Both the position numbers and the translations under genes were made by a program. DNA of 64,000 nucleotides from Papaver somniferum (Eukaryota; Streptophyta; Magnoliopsida; Ranunculales; Papaveraceae), in assembly GCF_003573695.1 (NCBI RefSeq), contig NC_039368.1, positions 79,746,374 through 79,810,373 on the forward strand, read 5' to 3'. Shown piece by piece: positions 1 through 12,745 of the stretch; the stretch's first letter is position 1; every line of letters starts with the position of its first letter. The notes beneath the pieces are model-generated. The model was not told where the DNA came from. It saw only the letters and a list, made by a program, of their open reading frames with translations, and did not search any database.

Positions 1-1512
1 AAAGCGCTGGCCCCAAGGAGGGTGATCGCGCAGCCTCTAAAACCCTAAATTGAATAAGTGGTGTTATACAACTGCCGCTAATCGATCGTATCCGTCCAAC
101 TTCGCCAGCCTAGTTGGACAGCTTATATCGTGTTTCAAACAATCAAGGAGATGCCAATGTGTTCGACATCGAACCAACTCCATACGTGGTCGATCGACTT
201 GCTCATAGCAAGGCTAAAGCGCACCAAATCGCAAGCCCAAAGTAGCATGAGCACGCTGTTTTCAAAAAACCTAAAATTAATTTACGGCAACACATCACTG
301 TCGCAAATCAATCTCAACCACTTATCTTCGCCATCCGAATTAAGTGGCTTATATTTAATTTTGAACGGCCTCGAAGACGTCAACATGATCGTTGTCGGCC
401 CACCTTCACACATGACCGACTGACTTGCTCAAACCCAAACGCAGCGCCTCAAATCGCTCGCTCAAAATAGGTTGGTCGATTGGCCCCCAAACCTTGAAAA
501 TTACGTCAACATCAATGAACAACTACCGCAAATCGATCTCGTTCATCCAACTTTGCCAGCCTGTTTGAATGGTGTAGATTAATTTTCAAGAAACTAACAA
601 AGTAGCATCGTGATCACTGGCCATCTCCCTTCCACGTGGAGTGGTCGTCCGAGTGATGGCTCGCTTGTGGGACCCTCAAACGATCACCCAAAGGTGGTCG
701 ATCATGCCTCCTTTAAGACGCCAATCCGCGACTTATGCAATCAGGCTCTAAAACAATGATGCTTCATACACATCGATTAGTTTGAGCTTCTTAAATTGCG
801 ATACTTCACATGCATCGAATACATACAATTTTCTATATTGGCCTCATAATCAACTTAGTTGTTTCACCTAATAGCACCATGCTATTCTCCGCAGTGGGTC
901 CCATGACCCACTTATTCGAGACATCAAACACGTCACAAACTTGGGGATGTTTACTGGGGTATTGGTCTGGCGGTTTATAGCGTGTGGTGTGCAACGCACC
1001 TATTACCAGAACGTATTAGGAAAAGACGTATAGTTAGTAATGATGGAGTAGTGGTTGAAGGTGTGATCACGCAATGATCACCACCTCTTACACAACTCTA
1101 TTACTCCACTACTTGACTTCCTCCACTTCCTAAGAGATCAGGGTTACGCTCAATGACTTGTATAAATAGATTTTCAATCTATTTAGAAAAGCAGGACACA
1201 AGTGTTATCAACACAAGTAGCCAGAAACCATTTTCTTGTACACAAGTCATAAACAGCCACACCTTCATAATTCAACACTCTTATCTCAAACATCTTCTCC
1301 GCTTCCCTCCCTAAGATCAACCTTTCTCCTTCACCTTGTGACCGAATTGAATCAGGAACGGCCATTTCTTGGTTTAGGCCAGAGTCTTACAGATTGATTT
1401 CTCGAACCTAAAAGCATTCACGTGCAATGCATTTGTTTAGGGTTTGAACTCATTTCTCATCAACACACCCCAAATTACCAAAAAACAGCAGAATCAGTTT
1501 TACCCCAAAACA
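1..1512. mobile_element. LTR-like fragment of an unrelated retroelement
   Basis: No gene is visible here. The stretch carries a diverged ~226-bp tandem repeat in its first 600 bases and a TATA-like TGTATAAATAGA at 1159-1170. That is followed by leader-like sequence without a long reading frame. An imperfect inverted repeat lies around 1040-1115 (arms with GGAGTAGTGG and CCACTACT). It ends abruptly where family A LTR sequence begins (ACTATATAAGGGAG at about 1513). The TATA box and tandem repeats resemble a U3/R region of a gypsy-type LTR, but neither LTR end nor a target duplication can be seen. The family assignment is therefore inference. Confidence 0.4.
70..600. repeat. Diverged tandem repeat, ~226-bp period, about 2.5 copies
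   Basis: Three related segments begin at about 71 (ACTGCCGCTAATCGATC), 297 (ACTGTCGCAAATCAATC) and 522 (ACTACCGCAAATCGATC). Each is followed by a Cx2ACTT-GCCAGCC-like stretch. The spacer sequences (GACATCGAACCAAC and GTTGTCGGCCCACC, both before a GACTTGCTCA motif) also match at the same period. Copies are strongly diverged. Internal U3 repeats of an LTR are the likeliest explanation; a satellite remnant is the alternative. Confidence 0.5.
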
Positions 1513-2660
1513 ACTATATAAGGGAGAACTCTACCAACTGGGAAACCTAATCCCCACACCTGTGTGATACTAGTTTCATAGCTAGAGTCGATTATCCTTT
1601 AACCTTAGGTTTTTTCTCGAGACCCTGTAGGTTAACGACTTGAAGACTTCATTGGGATTGTGAATCCAGGCCGATACTACTTTCTTGTAGTTGTGTGATC
1701 TGATCTTGCTGATTCTATCGTGTAGAGTACAATCGTAACGATTTGGATTGAGATTAATATCCCCGATAGGCAAGATATAAAAGTAGTCACAAACATCTTC
1801 GTCTCATCGTTTGTGATTCCAAAATATCTTCTTTCACCGTGTCGATTATGATTATTGTGAGGTGATGGATAATACTGAGTTGTTCTTAGGGAATATAAGT
1901 CTGGTTTATCAATTGGTTCCTGTTCACCTTGATTTATCAAAAGACGGAACAAAACTCGTAGGTATTTCTGTGGGAGACAGATTTATCTATTACCGTAGAA
2001 TTTTCTGTGTGATACAGATTTGTTTATTAAAGTCTTCGACTTTGGGTCGTAGCAACTCTTAGTTGTGGGTGAGATCAACTAAGGGAATCAAGTGCGTAGT
2101 ATCATGTTGGGATCAGAGACGTAAGGATCGCAACTGTACCTTCGGATCAGTTTGATATTGATTGGGGTTCAACTACATTCCAGACCGAAGTTAGTTTGTA
2201 GTAGGCTAGTGTCTGTAGAGGCTTAATACGGTGTGTGTGTTCAATCTGGACTAGGTCCCGGGGTTTTTTTGCATTTGCGGTTTCCTCGTTAACAGAATTT
2301 CTGGCGCCTTTGTTATTTATAATCCGCATTATATTTCGTTATATAATTGAAATATCACAGGTTATGCGTTGTATCGATCAATTGTGAAACCCAACCTTTG
2401 GTTGTTGATTGGAAATTGATTGATCCTTGTATATTGGTCTTTGGTACCGTCCAAGTTTATCTCTCTTGATTTTATTTAGACTCGCAGATTTCTATTTGCT
2501 TGAGTATCAAATCAAGAGATTGAGATATTAACTCCTCGATATACTTTTTATTAAGATTAAGTCTGACTGTCTAGTTGATTCTCTTAAAACTATATTGGAG
2601 TTTGTCCATACAGATTGCTAAGCGAAATATTGGGTGTGGTTTTTAGACCCCTGCTTTTCA
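1513..2660 (+). repeat. Truncated 5' LTR of family A copy 1 (R-U5 part)
   Basis: It aligns almost base for base with 7616-8761 of the same element, from ACTATATAAGGGAGAAC to the terminal CTTTTCA. The left portion expected from the 2.39-kb 3' LTR is missing; the break falls at the TATA box. Shared landmarks are GGACTAGGTCCCGG, TTTCCTCGTTAACA and GAAATATTGGGTGTGG. The copies differ by scattered substitutions and small indels, so the element is not recent. Confidence 0.8.
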
Positions 2661-2662
2661 AT

Positions 2663-2674
2663 TGGTATCAGAGC
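2663..2674 (+). other. Primer-binding site (initiator Met-tRNA type)
   Basis: TGGTATCAGAGC lies two bases after the terminal CA of the 5' LTR. It is the standard plant copia primer site complementary to the 3' end of initiator methionine tRNA. Confidence 0.9.
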
Positions 2675-2728
2675 AGGAAAACACGTTTAAAAACCTTATA
2701 AGTCTGTGTTTGTAAGCGATCTGACTCT

Positions 2729-3904
2729 ATGGACAAGAGTACTATCTATGATAAACGCATCACCAGAAATAAAAGCTCTGTTTCTAATAAGTCTATCAAA
2801 GAGAAAGATCCCTCAATATCTGTTATAGACGAACCCAGTGTTCAAACGAAATAGACTAACACTTGAATGTGTTTTTCTAATGAATCTGACTCTGTTATTC
2901 AAGAGGAAACAGCTAGAGAGAGTAAATTAATTCTAAACCTTGTTAGAATTCAAGCTGATAGATTCAAACAGTTGAAAAAACATGTCAATGTTCTTTTTGG
3001 TGTAGTAAAAGTCTGTAGCTCCAGTGAAAAGGTTTCTTATAAGGAAAATCCTGAAGTTCGATCAACTCGTATCTTACGTGAGGAAAATCATAAAAAGGAG
3101 GCTTTGGAAATTGAACATCTCTTGAGTAAAATCTCTATTCAAGGATGTTCGGAAAAGTCTGCTATACCATCTACTTCTATTCAAATTGAAAGAGCTCCAG
3201 TTTCAGAAGTAATTTCGGATTCTCTTCCCACTCAAACTAATGTGCAGGGAATTCACACATTAGTTGTAAGAAAGAAATCTCTAAACGATAATGTTAGGTA
3301 TGGAATCTCTAATCACTCTCGTGATCAGAAAGTATGCCTCTTTTGTGATTCAAAAGGGCATATAGTGCAAAAGAGGAAATCCAAGTTGAAAAAAAAATCA
3401 TTGGTTCAACTTCAACACACCTTAGATTTAATTCTTAAAGGTGTAACTGACATTCGTAGGTCTAAACCAATTGGTTTTAGTACACATCCTGTGTTTCCTA
3501 CCAGAAAGGTCGGTTCAATGAGTTCCTCAAATGTACAAAAGCATAATAGACCCTTTGACAAATATCGTCCAAGAAGAACTCTTTTTCTCTCTCCTATCAG
3601 AAATGGAGATAATATTAATCATGATATGAATCATTTATCAAATAAAGAATGCAGATATGAGCAGATGGATGACAACCTAAGGTTGATTATTGATGGATAT
3701 AAGGAAATCATCAACAAACTGTGTACTCCGTTTGGACAACACTCTTCAGGTAAAAATCCTTACTATGAGTCATACTATGATGATAGTAAATTTTATGATA
3801 ATTTTTCACATCATAACAGTCTTCTTCCAAAATACAGAAGAAAGGGGTTTAACCAAAAACAATACTCATTTGATGAGCTAAAAGCTCATACTTGTGCCAA
3901 TTAA
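2729..3904 (+). pseudogene. Broken Gag-like gene of family A retrotransposon
   Basis: The frame opens at ATG 2729 (MDKSTIYDKRITRNK...). It meets in-frame TAG and TGA at about 2852 and 2864, then runs open from ATG 2867 for 345 codons. The protein is basic and polar, rich in Lys, Ser and Asn. The motif CLFCDSKGH (about residues 157-165 of the 345-residue part) is the first three ligands of a CCHC zinc knuckle. The expected fourth Cys is replaced, so the knuckle is degenerate. The position right after the primer site and the remnant knuckle point to Gag; the rest is not recognisably similar to standard copia Gag. No pol follows. Confidence 0.65.
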
Positions 3905-4375
3905 TCACAAGGTTGAAATCTCTCACACAAAAATCCTGGTTGAGAGATATGCTCAGGTATACTTGTTGGCAATGACTCTTTCGTATTCCCAAGCTATTTT
4001 CTTATCGTCTTTAGCATGAGTATCCTTGCAAAAATGCTTGCACAAGTATTTGTTTTGCTATGATCAAAAAAATTTGTTCTTTTTATGTTTTTGGTTAAAA
4101 TAGGTGTTACTCATGAATTCCAGATTTGCTTCTCTTATGAGACATATCTTTTTGTCATTATGATTTCTTCATGATGCAAGAGTTTTTAGCAAGGTCGTAT
4201 GCGTACGACTCTTGGGTCGAGATTGAACTGGTACAGTTTAACCATGTGACTGGCACGAATCAATTAAGGAAACCCTAATAATTCCTTCCCTAAGAAACCT
4301 TTAAGTACCCGACCTATTGAGTTACGTAAGTCACGTACGCATACTCTAGGTTATTATTTTTTGGGGTTATCAAGA

Positions 4376-4791
4376 ATGTCATCTTCTTCATCTCGTTATG
4401 GTAATTTTGCAAAGGGATTCTTGAGGAAGGTTTTGGTTTCGAATCAAAAGGGAGGAAGAAAAGAACTCTTGTAGAAGATGGTGCACCTAATGCCTCTTGC
4501 TACTATGCCTACTCACACCAAGATGTTGAGAGTGAGGATATGGTTTCTGCTGAAGTGGTTCATGACTTTCTTAAATACTTTGAGGAAGCAAAACTGCAGC
4601 TCGTTGATACTATGAAGAATCTTGATGTGTTGAGAACTGAGTTGAAAAAGGTTACATCTGACCTTGGTCTCATAAATACACAAATTAAAGATCTTCTTAA
4701 TGAGGATATCTTCACTGAAGATGCAGTGGATACTGTTAATCACAAGCTCGAAGACCTCAAGGCTCATGAGGATAGTGAACCGCCTATTTGA
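4376..4791 (+). pseudogene. Short coiled-coil reading frame inside family A element
   Basis: An ATG at about 4376 begins a Ser-rich segment (MSSSSSRYGNF). One base of frame slip later, a continuous frame encodes a basic patch (SKGRKKRTLVEDG) and then a heptad-like acidic helix around ATG 4540, ending in LEDLKAHEDSEPPI. The helical part (about 80 residues) has Leu spacing typical of a coiled coil. The analogous position in the element at 23.2-25.6 kb also holds a coiled-coil remnant (24127-24327). The product is unknown; a family-specific accessory or Gag tail is possible. Confidence 0.45.
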
Positions 4792-6371
4792 CTTCAGTTC
4801 GTACTCGGTTGTGTTGACTTAGGATTTGTCTTTGCTTGTTGATTTTATGTCTAGTAAATCTTCTTTTTCCTTGTTTTGTTTAGAAGAATAACTAGAGTTT
4901 GGAATAGCCATTATTGTGATTACACATAGCTATGTCCAACGTTTTCATCTTCATGTTTTTAGGTTTATTTTTTTAAATTCTAAAGATTATTTGGAAGATG
5001 ATTTTTGCAGTATTAATCTTTATGGTTTTATATATTTCAAATGTGTTATGGGATATGTGTGTTTGCGTCCGTGAACTATGATTGTCCCATACCTTGTCAA
5101 AAGTTAAGTATTTCATATGTCGATATGCTTGTATTGATAAAAGAATAAATGGACTTTTGACAATACAAAAGTTAATCCTATTATGTCAATTATTGATGGA
5201 AGATAGGTTAAAATCTTTTGTTTACAAGGATTATGTCTGTTGTATGCAATTGTGCAAATAGTGATGGAAAATAGAATGAATCCTTGTTTATTCCGCAGTA
5301 CTGATCTTCCCTAATCCACATTTTATGTATATAATGTGTTTCTCCGTAAGGTTTCTTGTGTTTGAGCATAAACGGTTGAGTTTATTATTCTCTTATGATT
5401 AACTTAGTTGTTGCTCCGTAAGAATCCTTAAGATTGAGCATGACCAATTGAATTGATCATACTCGTGTGGTCAATTTAGTTGTTGCTTCGTAAGATCTCT
5501 TATGTCGAGCATAAACAATTAAATTCATCACTTTTGTGGTTAATTTGGTTGAAGTTTTCCGATTAAATTAATCATGGGTTTTCTTGTGGTTAATTTAATT
5601 GAGTATTTTGGATTCAAATTCATATTCTTATGAGATTTGTTGTGTCCAAAGAAATATTTCTTTTCTTTTGAAATTAAGGTCGCTCTTGTTGTTCTTTCGG
5701 AAATGACATTTTATGGGGGAGAGTTATTAATTGAACTTGTGATTAATTGCCAAATCTTTGTGGGGAGTGCGGCTGTGGAATGTTATAAGGGTTATCTTAT
5801 ATCTTTATAAACTCCTTGATGAAAGCATTTAGCTTCGGCTATATGATTTCATCTAAACAAGTTGATATGTGCTTCATTTGGTCATGAAATGTCTCTTTCG
5901 GAAATTTCATTTGGATCCCGTTTTCGTACCTTTGCCAATTTTATTGACAAAAAGGGGTAGAATTAATATGTAGTTCACACTACAAATACATGTGGTTTTC
6001 GGACCATTATGTAAGGGGAAGTGGTTTCCATGTGAGATGGAGTATTGACTAAGGGGGAGTGATAATATCACCATCGTATTGTTTTCGAAGTTGTGATACA
6101 ATTGAACTTTGATGATGTATAATAAAACTATGACACTGTATAACAATGATTGAGAATACTTGTGTTTCTCATTGTTATAGCTACGGATTTTCAACAACGA
6201 TGATGCTGAACTTACAACCTTTGGGATCATTGGAGTACTTGGAAGTGACGAAGATTTCAAGGAATGTTGAAGATTAGGCATGTAGAATAGGAGCTAAAAA
6301 AGTTTATGTATTTATTTTTGTATTCCATATGTATTAATAGTTTTGTCACTAAAATTGACAAAAGAGGAGAT
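4792..6371 (+). mobile_element. Non-coding 3' interior of family A element with polypurine tracts
   Basis: No credible gene is present. It contains repeated modules of the type CTCCGTAAG...GAGCATAA...GGTTAATTTAATTG (5340-5640). Two internal purine tracts stand out: ATGGGGGAGAG near 5712 and AAGGGGGAGTGATA near 6050. The true polypurine tract AAAAGAGGAGAT abuts the LTR at 6371. The same landmarks recur in the interiors ending at 20097 and 25558, which shows that all three belong to one extended family. Confidence 0.65.
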
Positions 6372-8761
6372 TGTTAGAGCATTGCTCTGTCAAACTCGCA
6401 TGCGTTGCTATCTCAAGCATGTTTGTCAATGTTAGTGATCAAAACTATACGTCTTGATTTCTAGTCTACTATAGCTAATGTCTCGGACTAGGATAGAAAG
6501 GGTAGTCGAGCTCAAGAACTCCATGGCAATCATCATACAAGACGAAGGACTACTCAAGGAACTGGTGGATCTTCATCGACTAAAAGGTATGTAGAGACTT
6601 GAACTTATCTATCACTCAAAAGTCTATCTACTCTATCTCCTATCTTGAGACAAAAGTCGTTTTACTATATAGACTTTGATTATACACATTTTCTATTTCG
6701 AGCCGAGTTTATCTCACCTATCTATTCATCGAAATATGTGTTGGTAAGCTTTCGCTTTGGCCAAGTTCATCTTTACCTAGTGACGAAAGTCATGTTATGT
6801 TTCAATCACTTTGAAAATGTATTTGACGAAAAATAGTTTGTGAATAACAACTATATAACGTCCTCTAAGAATGTTTCAATGATTGAAATGAGAGTTTAGA
6901 TTATATAACCATTGTTGGATATAAGCACTGTGTGGCAACACATATATGTATAAGTCCTTATTCCTTGAACCGAAGTATGCGTACTTTGTTGATCAGGAAA
7001 ACCGGAATGGGAGTTGTGAGCTCAGTCCGCGAACCCAGTCCGCGAACCCAGTCCGCGAACTGGCGGAGGTTCTCATCCCGAGAAAATCTTCTGGAGTTTA
7101 TGAACTCCTTCCGGGAACTTAAGTCCGCAAACTAAGTCTACAAACTTGAGTTGGTTATATCTAAAAACGATTATTCGTGAACTTATACTTATATTAACTA
7201 AGGAATGCAAGTTTGCAAACCGTGGCTATAAAGTTCATGAATCGATTCGAGTGAATCAAATCGTTTTTGCTTCGATTGTGACTTGTATACTTCTATGAGA
7301 TCTAAGCAATTGAACAACTCTCTAACTAGTTCATTTGAGTCATTTGAACTAGTTATGGTGAAGAAGAATATGGTTGATATGAAAGTGCTCATATGGCTAA
7401 CCATTTGGTTAACTATTGTTGAACCAACAAATGTACATGTTTGGGTACGGTTACACAAACCTAAAATCGTGCATTTCATTTGTGTGTAACAAGCTAAGTT
7501 TTTGATCCAACGGTTGAAAGATATTAGCTTGAATCTAATCAGGTTTTCATCTAACGGTGAATATTGAATGCTTTGTTACTAAGCTAACATTGATTGCAAA
7601 TCCTGATTTGAAAGACTATATAAGGGAGAACTATATCAACTGGGAAACCTAATCCCCACACCTCCTGTGTGATACTAGTTGCATAGCTAGAGTCGATTAT
7701 CCTTTAACCTTAGGTTTCTTCTCGAGACCCTGTAGGTTAACGACTTGAAGACTTCATTGGGATTGTGAAGCCAGACCGATACTACTTTCTTGTAGTTGTG
7801 TGATCTGATCTTGCTGATTCTATCGTGTGAGTACAATCGTAACGATTGGCTTGAGATTAACATTTCCGATAGGGAAGATATAAAAGTAGTCACAAAAATC
7901 TTCGTCTCATCGTTTGTGATTCCACAATATCTTACTTCGCCGCGTCGATTAAGATTATTGTGAGGTGATTGATAATACTGAGCTGTTCTTCGGGAATATA
8001 AGTCTGGTTTATCAATTAGTTCCTGTCACCTTGATTTATCAAAAGACGGAACAAAACTCGTAGGTATTTCTGTGGGAGACAGATTTATCTATTACCGTAG
8101 AATTTTTCGTGTGATACAGATTTGTTTATTAAAGTCTTCGACTTTGGGTCGTAGCAACCCTTAGTTGTGGGTGAGATCAGCTAAGTAAATCAAGTGCGTA
8201 AAATCTTGCTGGGATTAGAGACGTAAGGAGCGCAACTGTACCTTGGATCAGTGTGAAATTTATTGGGGTTCAACTACAGTCCAGAACGAAGTTAGTTTGT
8301 AGTAGGCTAGTATCTGTAGCGGCTTAATACAGTGTGTGTTCAATATGGACTAGGTCCCGTGGTTATTCTGCATTTGCAGTTTCCTCATTAACAAAATTTC
8401 TGGCGTCTATGTTATTTCTATTCCGCATTATATTTTTTTTATATAATTGAAATATCACAGGTTATGCGTTGTATCGATCAATTGTGAAATCCAACCTTTG
8501 GTTGTTGATTGGAAATTGATTGATCCTTGGATATTGGTCTTTGGTACCATCCAAGTTTATCTCTCTTAATTTTATTTAGACTCGCAGATTTCTATTTGCT
8601 TGAGTATCAAATCAAGTGATTGAGATTTTAACTCCTCGATATACGTTTTATTAAGATTGAGTATGACTGTCTAGTTGATTCTCTTAAATGTATATTGGAG
8701 TTTTTCCACACAGATTGCTAATCGAAATATTGGGTGTGGTTTTTAGACCCCCGCTTTTTCA
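6372..8761 (+). repeat. Complete 3' LTR of family A copy 1 (2390 bp)
   Basis: It begins TGTTAGAGCATTGCTC directly after the polypurine tract and ends CCCCCGCTTTTTCA, giving TG...CA ends. A TATA box (CTATATAAGGG) lies near 7617. The U3 contains a motif cluster at 6976-7140 built from repeated GTCCGCGAACCC and GTATGCGTAC. Downstream of 7617 it matches the truncated 5' LTR. Confidence 0.85.
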
Positions 8762-9664
8762 GTTACCACATTCTCATGGTATTACTTGTGATCGGTCACA
8801 CCAGTTACCAGGATCGGTTACACCAATTACCAGGACCGGTTAAACCAATTACAAGGATCGATTACACACTCTTTTTTGATCGGTCACACCACTTACTAGG
8901 ATCGGTTACACCAATTACTAGGATCGGTTACACCAATTACAAATATCGATCATACCATCTTAGGTGATTACTTAGGATCGGTTACACTAATAAAAATCAT
9001 ATCAATACATAAGTAAGACATTGTGACTAGTTTTACCTAGATACATAACTAGTTATAATCGGTTCTACTAAATCACACATATTGGTAATCCAAATATATG
9101 CAATGAATAACAATACCAATAAGCCTAGCGATTTACCTTTCAATAGATAAAACAAATTCATGAATGTACTTCCTTTAAACTAATGTAAAACATTGTTTCC
9201 TAGGACGAAATCTTCACCCATACCCATACACATAATCACAATAGCATTCATACGATTATGTCGATGTCTTATATACGAAGTTCAAAAGATAAGCGTTATA
9301 CTTCGTATTATAATTCCTTAATACTATGTCTATTAGAGTATAATCATTCACATCTTCGCAGTTATGTTTTCAATATAGCACGACTTGAAAGATACATTGG
9401 GAATGAAAAAGTTCAAGTCAAAATATTACTAACCTCAAGAGGAAGGATGATGTCGTTCGATATAGCTTGTTGCTTCTTCACATTCTTCAAGTCTTCGAGT
9501 AATACTTGTATGTCTCATCATCCTAATCTTTCTAGCCTAACCTATACGAAGTTGTCCCTAGTACATAATCAAGCGACTCTTTAATTGAGTTTTGATTCAT
9601 TAAATATGACAACGAAACTTGACATACCAACGCTTGGTGGGTTTAACCGAGCTATGATCTAACA
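8762..9664 (-). repeat. Inverted, truncated family B LTR fragment
   Basis: Read on the minus strand it starts TGTTAGATCATAGCTCGG at 9664, matching the start of the LTR at 20098. It runs through the shared CTTGAAGAATGTGAAG region and into the GTAACCGATCC minisatellite. It stops at 8762, flush with the last base of the family A LTR. The second half of the LTR (TATA box, R, U5) is missing. Confidence 0.75.
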
Positions 9665-9784
9665 TAACGAATTTGTTAGTTAATTGTTTTCTTATATAAG
9701 AAAAGCCTGTTTATATTGCATATACTTTGCTTTTGCTTAACAAAATTTGGTACAATTGATGTTTATTCCATTATGTGTGTATGG

Positions 9785-9820
<36 letters not shown>

Positions 9821-9903
9821 TTCAATTGTTTCCGATTAAGAAAGACTATTGTTTTATATCTTTCTTTATTGTTTCTTTTTGGCTTAACAAAATTTTGGTG
9901 CAA
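9665..9903 (+). mobile_element. Interior piece of family B element, left of the LARD insertion
   Basis: Together with 19097-20097 this forms the 3' interior of the family B element. It holds the first full copy of a ~150-bp tandem unit beginning GCTTAACAAAATTTGG. The second copy is cut by the LARD at the TGCAA target site. A (GT)n run lies within the first copy. No gene. Confidence 0.5.
9773..9820 (+). repeat. (GT)n microsatellite
   Basis: A nearly pure GT dinucleotide run, preceded by an imperfect ATGTGTGTATGGATG stretch. It lies within the first unit of the tandem repeat that the LARD interrupts. Confidence 0.95.
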
Positions 9904-12745
9904 TGATGCGTGTCGTAACAACAAAAAATTAATTAATATTTTTCTCACTAATTAACAAGTAATGTAGCGATAGTAAGGATCGTTCCCACGAGGAGCAAGA
10001 GGTTTTAGTTGTCTTATAATGTCACAAAAAAGGGGGGTTTTAGATTTTATAAAGTAAAAGAATAAACAAAGCAATTAAAAAGATAAAGTTGAAATCAATA
10101 AGAGAGATTAGATCAAGGAATCCTTCTTCGTTGCAAAACAATGATTCAAATTATGTTTTTCATCCACATGTTATTAGTCACAGATTATCACCAACCGTAG
10201 GTAAAGCAGCTAGCTCAGTGCTAAACCCCTAAATCCCTAGTATCACCGGATACGGAAGTTTTCGACTACCGGATTCTATTCACCAAACCACCTAGTAGTA
10301 GCTAACTCAAGATGTAATTTAGTTAAACGCATTAAGATTTATGAATTTATTAGGTTGATATTAGTAGTTAGACTCTTAGCTCAAGGTCTATTTGCTAACG
10401 TTGTTTTCACATACAATTGCTCCACAGAATCTCTCCACAAGGTCTCGTGTTTTCCACTTGTGTAAAGAGTCAAGAAACGATTACTTATCCCCCTAACTTT
10501 CACTATCTTTAGATCAATTAACAAATCAATTTAGTATGCATCCTAAACGACCTATCAATCGACCATAATGTATAAACATTCCTATTAGTAAAAACAAACG
10601 ATAATCATGTGAAAACTTCAAAGTAGATTTAAAACAAAACTCAAAACATGTTAAGAACTAGGAATTCATTCTCAATCAATAAAATTAGCTACTCATGCTA
10701 AGGAGTTCACACAAAGAATAACGAAAAGAGAAGTGCTTTTTGTGTAGAATGTGTGTCAAAAAGTTATAGAGAACTCCTTTATTTATAGGCTTCAATGCTC
10801 TCCAATTCTTGTAGGAAAAGAATCCTCATTCCATAATAACACCACTTTCCCAATTTGAGCCTAATTCCAATTTTAAGTCCTATACTCCAAATCTTCCAAG
10901 TTTCCATCCAACTTCCAAATCTAAGTATTCACATCCATGAGAAGAATCCACATAAAAAGCTATAATTTTTGGGTCGCCGGAAAATTCCTCGGGATCACCG
11001 AAAATCGGCCTGGAAAGTCGTCGCCGGTCACTGGAAATACTTCTCCGTCGACGGAATATTCCGTCACGATGCCGTTTAAGTTAACAGTCAAACTAACGGT
11101 CATCGTCAATCAATCGAGTCAAAGGAAGGGATGTCATCCGAGTCAGTTATCGAGTCAGCTTCTAACTCGGCTGACTGGTCTAAGACAAGTGAGCGGGATC
11201 GATCGTTGGACTCGCAGTCAACACGCCGGAGTGGAAAATCGGCTGAGTTTTGGCTGTTTATTGAGCATTTCTCAGGACAAATTCTTCTCCCTGCGACAAT
11301 CCTAAACATACATCTAACATTCATTCTCCATCATAGCTTCACTGCAGCTGCAACATTACTATCCATTACTTCTTCCCTTGTTATCTTAGATCAACTCTCT
11401 GCAAACACCAACACAAAACCCATCTTCCTATAGAACTTGATTTCAATTCCATCTACAATTGCATATCGATAACAGACTTGTTCTTCTTCGTTAACAGCAA
11501 CAGGTCTTCATATCTTTGGCCCCATTCTTTGTATCATCCAATCTTTGAATTGAGACTAAACCCCATTGCAAAACCACCATGTCTGAGCATCAAACCTCAC
11601 ATCTTGTCTTGACCTCCATCTCAACCCATTTCATCTTCACAGCATCACTAATTCTTTCATCTGGTTTCAAATCTGTCTCCAACCCAATTTTGTTCTTCAA
11701 TTGCAGAAACAATCGAAACCCTTATAAACCATAGATTCAAGACCCATCTGTTGAGCAGCGACAAGAGCTTCAAGTCATCACCAATTATAGACTCAAAATC
11801 CATATTTCTTCATCTGAAACTGCTTCTCGATCTCATCATCTCAATCTTTCGATTTAACAGTTGCAGCTTCTTCTCTTCAATTCCTCTGCCTATTTCTCTC
11901 TCGGTCTCACAACAAACCCATCCATAATTATCTCAAAATCCCATTCAATCTCAGATTACATTGAACCCATCATCAATTTCTGAGTTCAACAGCAAACCCA
12001 TAATCAACATCAACAACTTCAATTTAGATTTCTTCTCTTCCTATCTCGATTCACAGATCCACCATGATCATCATTTACGGCCACCAGATTCTCATCAGCA
12101 GCTCTATCTCTTAATCCTTCTCTATGAATCGATCATATTGATTCAATTTCAGAACCGAAAGCAAAAACCCCCAATTCCTTCAAACCCTATAAGTTTAAGA
12201 AAACCAATATCTCATCAATCTTCCTCTGCAATTCGAGTACACAACATTTCTTCTTGTTGATTCAAAGCATGACAGCATCATCAATTTCTTCTCTTTATTT
12301 CTCGATCCAGATATCTCTCGGTTCAACGGCAGTCACAGCTGCTTTTCTTCTTTCTCAATTTCATTTAATTTAGGGGATGGAATAAATGAGAGACATACCT
12401 CTCGATTTTAGGGTTAGGTAATAGACTAGAGTAGGATATGTACACCCCAGTCACGTTGATAAGGGTTACCCCTCTGGCAGCCCCCTTAACCTCAGCTGGC
12501 ATGTCTATAGTGCTCCTCCAAAAGAGTTGGCCCTTAACATTGACTGGGATCTAGATAGGGTTCGCCCATGAAATGGTACATTTGCCATTTTTACTCAAAT
12601 TGAGTGATTTCTTCTTTTTTTTCTCCGTATGACTCCAGGGTACCTAATAACTCAAAAACACGCGTAAAATACATAATTTACAAGAAAACATAGCAAAGAA
12701 AGCATAACTACTACATAGTAAATTAGGTGTTTTAGACACCTTTCA
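9904..12745 (-). repeat. LARD 3' LTR (2842 bp)
   Basis: The downstream LTR of the minus-strand element. On the plus strand it begins TGATGCGTGTCGTAAC and ends GACACCTTTCA. A TATA-like CTATAAATAAAGG on the minus strand lies near 10776-10789. Open frames of up to ~120 codons occur antisense to the element but lack protein-like composition. Confidence 0.88.

Larger units (their letters stand above)
1513..8761 (+). mobile_element. Non-autonomous copia-type LTR retrotransposon, family A copy 1
   Basis: The order is truncated 5' LTR (1513-2660), primer-binding site (2663-2674), Gag-like frame (2729-3904), short coiled-coil frame (4376-4791), non-coding 3' interior with GGGGGAG tracts, polypurine tract (about 6360-6371) and complete 3' LTR (6372-8761). 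No protease, integrase, reverse transcriptase or RNase H is present in either strand, so mobility would have depended on another element. The 5' LTR lacks its U3, so no target duplication can be tested. The tRNA-Met-type primer site indicates a Ty1/copia-like origin. Confidence 0.75.

Noticed and set aside
130..423. 97-codon frame at the left edge
   Set aside because: It overlaps the diverged tandem repeat and its frame is not kept between repeat units.
5907..6281. 124-codon minus-strand frame in the family A interior
   Set aside because: It is antisense to the element, and the matching region of the copy at 25 kb does not keep the frame.
7010..7070. CRISPR-like repetition of AGTCCGCGAACCC
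   Set aside because: Only three contiguous copies without spacers; it is a short tandem repeat within the family A U3 motif cluster.
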